64,000 nt of DNA from assembly GCA_039193385.1 (NCBI GenBank), contig JBCCWR010000002.1, positions 1-64,000 on the forward strand, written 5' to 3'. The position numbers were made by a program, and so were the translations under genes. This stretch comes from JBCCWR01 sp039193385. Lineage in GTDB: Bacteria > Verrucomicrobiota > Verrucomicrobiia > Methylacidiphilales > JBCCWR01. Shown in pieces: positions 60,489 through 64,000 of this stretch; the stretch's first letter is position 1, and the number at the start of each line of letters is the position of its first letter. Under the pieces are notes generated by a model. That model made no database searches and had not been told where the DNA came from. It worked only from the letters and a program-made list of their open reading frames with translations.

Positions 60489-60801
60489 TTTAAATATTAG
60501 GATAAATAGGTTATAAATAGATATTTATTTAACGAGGGCGTACAGAAGCATTTTATTAAAACAAGTAAAGAAAAAACTGCCGAAAAAACGTCAACTCACT
60601 CACTCAATATAGATGGTCGATAGAGGCCTGCTATCTGAGGAAATGAAGGAGTAATAAGCAGTCCATGATTACGCTAAACGATAAATGAAAAAGGGGTCAC
60701 CCATTTTTCTAATGGGCGACCCTTTTTTGTTCCGATGATTGACGTGATTTGGCGTGAATTGAATATGTCCATTCAATTCGATGTTACTCTGACCAGACCC
60801 T
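60489..60801. other. Intergenic region between the RHS operon and a sulfatase gene
   Basis: About 310 bases. The AT-rich part next to 60488 should contain the promoter of the 15-kb operon; no clear boxes assigned. The other part contains the terminator hairpin at 60688-60728. Confidence 0.5.
60688..60728 (-). terminator. Strong bidirectional intrinsic terminator
   Basis: Stem of about 15 bp (AAAGGGGTCACCCATT with AATGGGCGACCCTTTT, one mismatch and one wobble) around a 5-nt loop, with a T tract on one side and an A tract on the other. It lies about 75 bases past the sulfatase stop, ending that transcript and insulating the RHS operon promoter. Confidence 0.85.
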
Positions 60802-62226
60802 CTAGTTGGATGCCCTGGTATCTATGCCGGGGAGCTTCCACTTTGGATGAGGCGTGTGCTCTTTGGCTGCGATTACTTCGATTTGTTCAATGATTTCGGG
60901 ATGTTGGGCAGCAAGGTTGTGCTCCTCTCCGACATCCTTTGAAAGATCATAGAGTTCCCATTTTCCTTCGGCTCCGTTAGCTCGGTAAGCCTTCCAGCTC
61001 TCGCCCAGGTGAACTGCCTGCTGTGGCATTTTCTCGTAGAATTCCCAGTAGAGATAATCGCGTTCGGTTTGCTGGGTCGGTTGTCCTCTGAGGGTGGGGT
61101 AGATTGAAATGCCATCCATGGCCTCCGTGATGGGTTGCCCCCCTATGTCTGCGATAGTTGGCATCAAATCGTACTGAGTGGTTTGTAGATCACAGGTGCT
61201 TCCCGGCGGGATGGTGCCGGGCCACCAGGCTAGCAGTGGGACACGGATCCCGCCTTCGTAGAGGTAGCGTTTAAACATGCGGTAGGGCCCATTGCCGTTC
61301 CATCTCTTAGTCTTGCCGTAATAGCTGTCTTCGTCGCCATTGTCTGAGGTCCATAGGATGATTGTATCTTTCTCGATACCCCATTGCTTCACCGCGTCGA
61401 TCAGGCGGCCGACGTTGCGGTCATGGCGAGTGATGAGTGCGGCATAGAGCTGTTCCCTTTGTTTCCATGGCATCTGGTCGTAGCCTTCCATATCCGGAAC
61501 CCAGAGGCCGTTGAGGGGGATTTTGCTGGAGTCTCCATGAGGCACACAACTTGCGTAGTAAACAAAGAAGGGCTTTCCCTTTTGCTGACTCTTGTCCATG
61601 AAATCGATAATGGTGTCGGCATAGAGATCTTCGGTGAAGATACCGTTTTCACCGAGCACCGGTACATGAGGTTTGAGCTTTTCCGGATCATTTTCAGGAA
61701 TCGGGGTTTTCTCTCCGTTGATCCAAATATGATCATTATAAAAGGACCGACAATCGACGTGACCCAGATAACCCATCCAGTAATCCCAGCCTACTCTGGT
61801 GATTTCCTCGGGTGTGTGATGACCACCCGTGCTGATTTTGCCAAAGGCCGCAGTGGTATAGCCCGCCTGGCGAGCTACCTCACCCAGCATGGGATCCTTA
61901 GGGGGCCAGATTGCAGCAGACAGCCTTGCGGCGTTGGCGCGCCAGACAGCGTTTCCGCCGTGTTTTCCAGTCAGCAGGCTGTTTCGTGATGGGCCACACA
62001 CGGCGTTACCGGCGTAGGCGCGGGTAAACAGCATGCCCTCTGCGCGCAGTCGATCCAGGTTGGGGGTCTTGAGAGTCTGCATACTGGCCTCATCCAGTCC
62101 GTAACAGGGCACTTTGCCAATTCCCCAATCATCGGTATTGATGTAGATTATATTTGGAGTGTTTTTCGCTTCTGCGCATAGGGTCATCAAACTTAAAACA
62201 AAGAGGGAGGTGAATGCTGTTTTCAT
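60802..62226 (-). CDS. Exported sulfatase (S1 family)
   Basis: 474 aa from ATG 62226 (TTG at 62229 also open), signal peptide about 1-21. Metal ligands in IYINTDDWG; formylglycine signature CGPSRNSLLTGKH (Cys77); LWTSDNGDED with the second metal-ligand Asp-Asn pair; EGGIRVPLLAWWPGTI. The CGPSR variant and the overall pattern resemble iduronate-2-sulfatase-like enzymes acting on uronate or fucose sulfates, but the subfamily needs a search. Transcribed alone. Confidence 0.92.
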   Translation of the reverse strand: MKTAFTSLFVLSLMTLCAEAKNTPNIIYINTDDWGIGKVPCYGLDEASMQTLKTPNLDRLRAEGMLFTRAYAGNAVCGPSRNSLLTGKHGGNAVWRANAARLSAAIWPPKDPMLGEVARQAGYTTAAFGKISTGGHHTPEEITRVGWDYWMGYLGHVDCRSFYNDHIWINGEKTPIPENDPEKLKPHVPVLGENGIFTEDLYADTIIDFMDKSQQKGKPFFVYYASCVPHGDSSKIPLNGLWVPDMEGYDQMPWKQREQLYAALITRHDRNVGRLIDAVKQWGIEKDTIILWTSDNGDEDSYYGKTKRWNGNGPYRMFKRYLYEGGIRVPLLAWWPGTIPPGSTCDLQTTQYDLMPTIADIGGQPITEAMDGISIYPTLRGQPTQQTERDYLYWEFYEKMPQQAVHLGESWKAYRANGAEGKWELYDLSKDVGEEHNLAAQHPEIIEQIEVIAAKEHTPHPKWKLPGIDTRASN

Positions 62227-62341
62227 CAAATTTGTGTGGGTTTCGAATTTTTATCGTGCTGGAATTCGAAGAAGGTTCGGAAAGGACAAACAAAGCGGAC
62301 AGTCCTTGTTTTTTATACTTTGATTTATAGACCTGTTAGGA

Positions 62342-62380
62342 TACGAAGCAACTCCCATACTTATTAAAGCATTCTCCTTT
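62342..62380 (+). repeat. R2 dispersed repeat (CEATLI peptide family)
   Basis: TACGAAGCAACTCCCATAC and following; translates as YEATPILIKAFSFG-stop. Third copy of the element at 13458-13498 and 26401-26440. Confidence 0.5.
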
Positions 62381-62433
62381 GGGTGAATTCTGTGTTTAAC
62401 GAATGGACTACTTTCTTTATTATTTCATGGGGA

Positions 62434-62706
62434 TTACGCAAGAATCTGAAACCCTTTTAACTCGGTATTCACCGGCATCTCCTGTTCCTGGACCTCGCGG
62501 ATGAAACCATTGAGATGGCTATTCTTGATCTCTTGTGTCATGGCTTCTACTTCAGACTTTTCTCCCTGCAGCCAACACTCCACCCGCCCATCGGCCAGAT
62601 TTTTCACATAACCACTCACTTCAAAACCGGAGGCTATTTGCTTCACGGAGTAACGAAATCCCACCCCCTGCACATGGCCTTTATAAAACAACTGAGCTGC
62701 AAACAT
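62434..62706 (-). CDS. acyP: Acylphosphatase
   Basis: 90 aa from ATG 62706, the normal family length; a TTG at 62742 would add 12 residues. Signature motifs FYKGHVQGVGFRYSV (with the phosphate-binding Arg) and GYVKNLADGRVECWLQG (with the catalytic Asn). Hydrolyses acyl phosphates such as carbamoyl or acetyl phosphate. Followed upstream by the Rsm22-like gene on the same strand after about 80 bases. Confidence 0.95.
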   Translation of the reverse strand: MFAAQLFYKGHVQGVGFRYSVKQIASGFEVSGYVKNLADGRVECWLQGEKSEVEAMTQEIKNSHLNGFIREVQEQEMPVNTELKGFQILA

Positions 62707-62784
62707 CCCCACAGGTCTAACCCATCCCCCTTCTTTTACCAAGCGTCATTGCTGTAGCCATTAACAAGCTAAAAAAACTTAAAA

Positions 62785-64000
62785 TTAGTGTGGCTGATAG
62801 GTGGCAGCGAACGCTTCTTTGGCCTGCAGGCGGAATTGATGCTCTCCTTTGAGTCTGATTATTTTGTCTGCTGGGGAATGGATGATGTCTCCACGAGCTC
62901 TACGCTTGGCCTCTTTTTTATCTTTAGCTTTGAAGCTACGGGTCAACAAATCGTAGTCATTGAGCCTGCCGCTAGCGGCGCAGCCACTCATTTGCAACTT
63001 GCCTGAAGTCTCGACCACGGGTGAGGTCATGCGGAAGAGAGCATCTCCACCCTCCGGGTAAAGCTTGCTGTCGTTGGTTAGAGCCAAAAAACTAAATTTA
63101 AGTTCATGAAGATGACGCGGGGCGTCGAACTTGCGGTTGATTTCTTCGGTAAGCGCTGGCACATGCCACGAATGTACTTCATGGCACCAGTGTTTTGTTC
63201 CATGACGCTGGAGCATAGGACAAGCCTGGGCATGAAGACAGGGCCCGAGGATGGATGGCTTTGATTCCTGTTTGAGCCACAAATCCCGCACGCGCTGCAA
63301 ACGCAGGGAAGTCTCAGCTAAGGCCGGCTCGAGGACCAAGAGCAGACCGCCTGGCTTTAATTTCATGCTCAACTTTTTCAACCAGTTTAGCACCTGCTCA
63401 TCATCGCTGCCGAAGAAAGCCTCTCCCAGAGAGAAGCTCAGAATGATCATATCCCAACCCTCAGCTTGAGCGAGGACAGATTGCTGGAGTGCAGTCTTCA
63501 TATTGCCACGATGTGTCATCCAGCGGGCCTGGGGCCAGAGATTGCCTTGATCCATACTCAGTTTGCGCAATAACTCCAATTGCAGGTTCGATTGATCGAC
63601 GGCGTCGATCAACATACCCTGGGTAACACCCTGATGAGCCATTTCTGTCACGGCTCCCATAGATGCGGCCCCCAGCCCGCAACCCAGGTCCAGCACACGC
63701 ATACGGGGACCAGCAGGGACTCCGACTTCGGATTGGCTTTGGTCTTCCACAGGCGGTCGCCATTGTCTGAACTGAAGCAGTTCGCGCATAGCATAACGCA
63801 CCCGGGTGAAAGTCTGGGGATAGAAATAACAGCCATAGGCCAGGACGGCCTCTTCATCCTGAGTGTAGCCGGAGAAATCCTCTTCTCGTTCCGAAGTGAA
63901 TAAGTCGCTGAGAATATCCGCTGCAATGACCAGTTTGTGCAGACATGTCTTCCGTTTGGGGTGCTTCATACGGCTCAAAGCCTCTGCCTCCCACCATTGC
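62785..64000 (-). CDS. Rsm22-like methyltransferase, 5' end outside window
   Basis: At least 404 codons; the frame stays open to the window edge (QWWEAEALSRMKHPKRK), so the TTG and ATG near 63970 are probably internal. SAM-binding motif I is VLDLGCGLGAASMG; a Cys/His cluster PCLHAQACPMLQRHG then KHWCHEVHSW matches the Rsm22 family, linked to small-subunit ribosomal RNA or protein methylation and, in mitochondria, binding an Fe-S cluster. The C-terminal tail contains a basic stretch. Housekeeping gene. Confidence 0.8.
   Translation of the reverse strand, partial: QWWEAEALSRMKHPKRKTCLHKLVIAADILSDLFTSEREEDFSGYTQDEEAVLAYGCYFYPQTFTRVRYAMRELLQFRQWRPPVEDQSQSEVGVPAGPRMRVLDLGCGLGAASMGAVTEMAHQGVTQGMLIDAVDQSNLQLELLRKLSMDQGNLWPQARWMTHRGNMKTALQQSVLAQAEGWDMIILSFSLGEAFFGSDDEQVLNWLKKLSMKLKPGGLLLVLEPALAETSLRLQRVRDLWLKQESKPSILGPCLHAQACPMLQRHGTKHWCHEVHSWHVPALTEEINRKFDAPRHLHELKFSFLALTNDSKLYPEGGDALFRMTSPVVETSGKLQMSGCAASGRLNDYDLLTRSFKAKDKKEAKRRARGDIIHSPADKIIRLKGEHQFRLQAKEAFAATYQPH

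Noticed and set aside
61384..61989. 201-codon plus-strand frame
   Set aside because: Antisense to the sulfatase gene with its intact signature.

Overview
The window looks like a marine, polysaccharide-degrading member of the Verrucomicrobiota (Opitutae/Puniceicoccales-like). This is inferred from several formylglycine sulfatases, GH29 fucosidases, DUF1080, Gfo/Idh/MocA and DNRLRE/TSP3-rich exported proteins, DUF4388 signalling proteins and a giant RHS protein. No 16S gene or marker set is present to prove it. The first ~1.37 kb is different: GC-rich, densely packed, alphaproteobacterial-looking DNA (end of rsmE, a conserved hypothetical gene and a truncated membrane-protein gene). It stops abruptly at a composition breakpoint and is probably an assembly chimera, less likely a recent transfer.

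Layout. 1.4-5.3 kb: membrane lipid and envelope genes (sterol-desaturase-like hydroxylase, a small exported protein, an HTTM-like protein, an ArnT-like glycosyltransferase), followed by cysS. 7.0-11.0 kb: a signalling block with a DUF4388-FHA protein, a tRNA-Gln(CTG), and a converging four-gene operon of two REC-DUF4388 proteins and two cyclic-nucleotide-binding-fold proteins. 11.5-36 kb: a polysaccharide utilisation region with two GH29 fucosidases, two sulfatases, a Gfo/Idh/MocA oxidoreductase, a DUF1080 protein, a DUF5060 glycoside hydrolase with a duplicated C-terminal module, a TIM-barrel hydrolase, an SGNH esterase, a SulP anion transporter, a two-domain beta-helix lyase and a PD40 propeller protein. 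An IS630-type element sits in the last codons of the propeller gene. A third sulfatase is at 60.8-62.2 kb. 35.7-39.1 kb: a DUF2059 protein and a YtrA-type GntR/ABC transporter operon with a candidate operator.

39-45 kb is a mobile and rearranged zone: BIME-like inverted repeats with a RAYT transposase, a 72-bp direct repeat flanking a ParE-type toxin-antitoxin pair and an RHS remnant, an IS110-family gene truncated by an IS66 copy with a strong candidate bridge RNA in its 5' non-coding end, and the IS66 copy itself, whose tnpA is broken. 45.2-60.5 kb is one long minus-strand operon of six genes. It runs from a DNRLRE protein and a 1540-aa TSP3/LamG-like protein through two small companions to a 2.76 kaa TSP3-RHS protein with a polymorphic toxin tip, followed 7 nt later by a probable immunity gene. 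This is the best candidate for an undescribed system here. The window ends with acylphosphatase and an Rsm22-like methyltransferase that runs off the edge.

Two dispersed short repeat families (called R1 and R2 below) are scattered between the genes from 11 to 62 kb.
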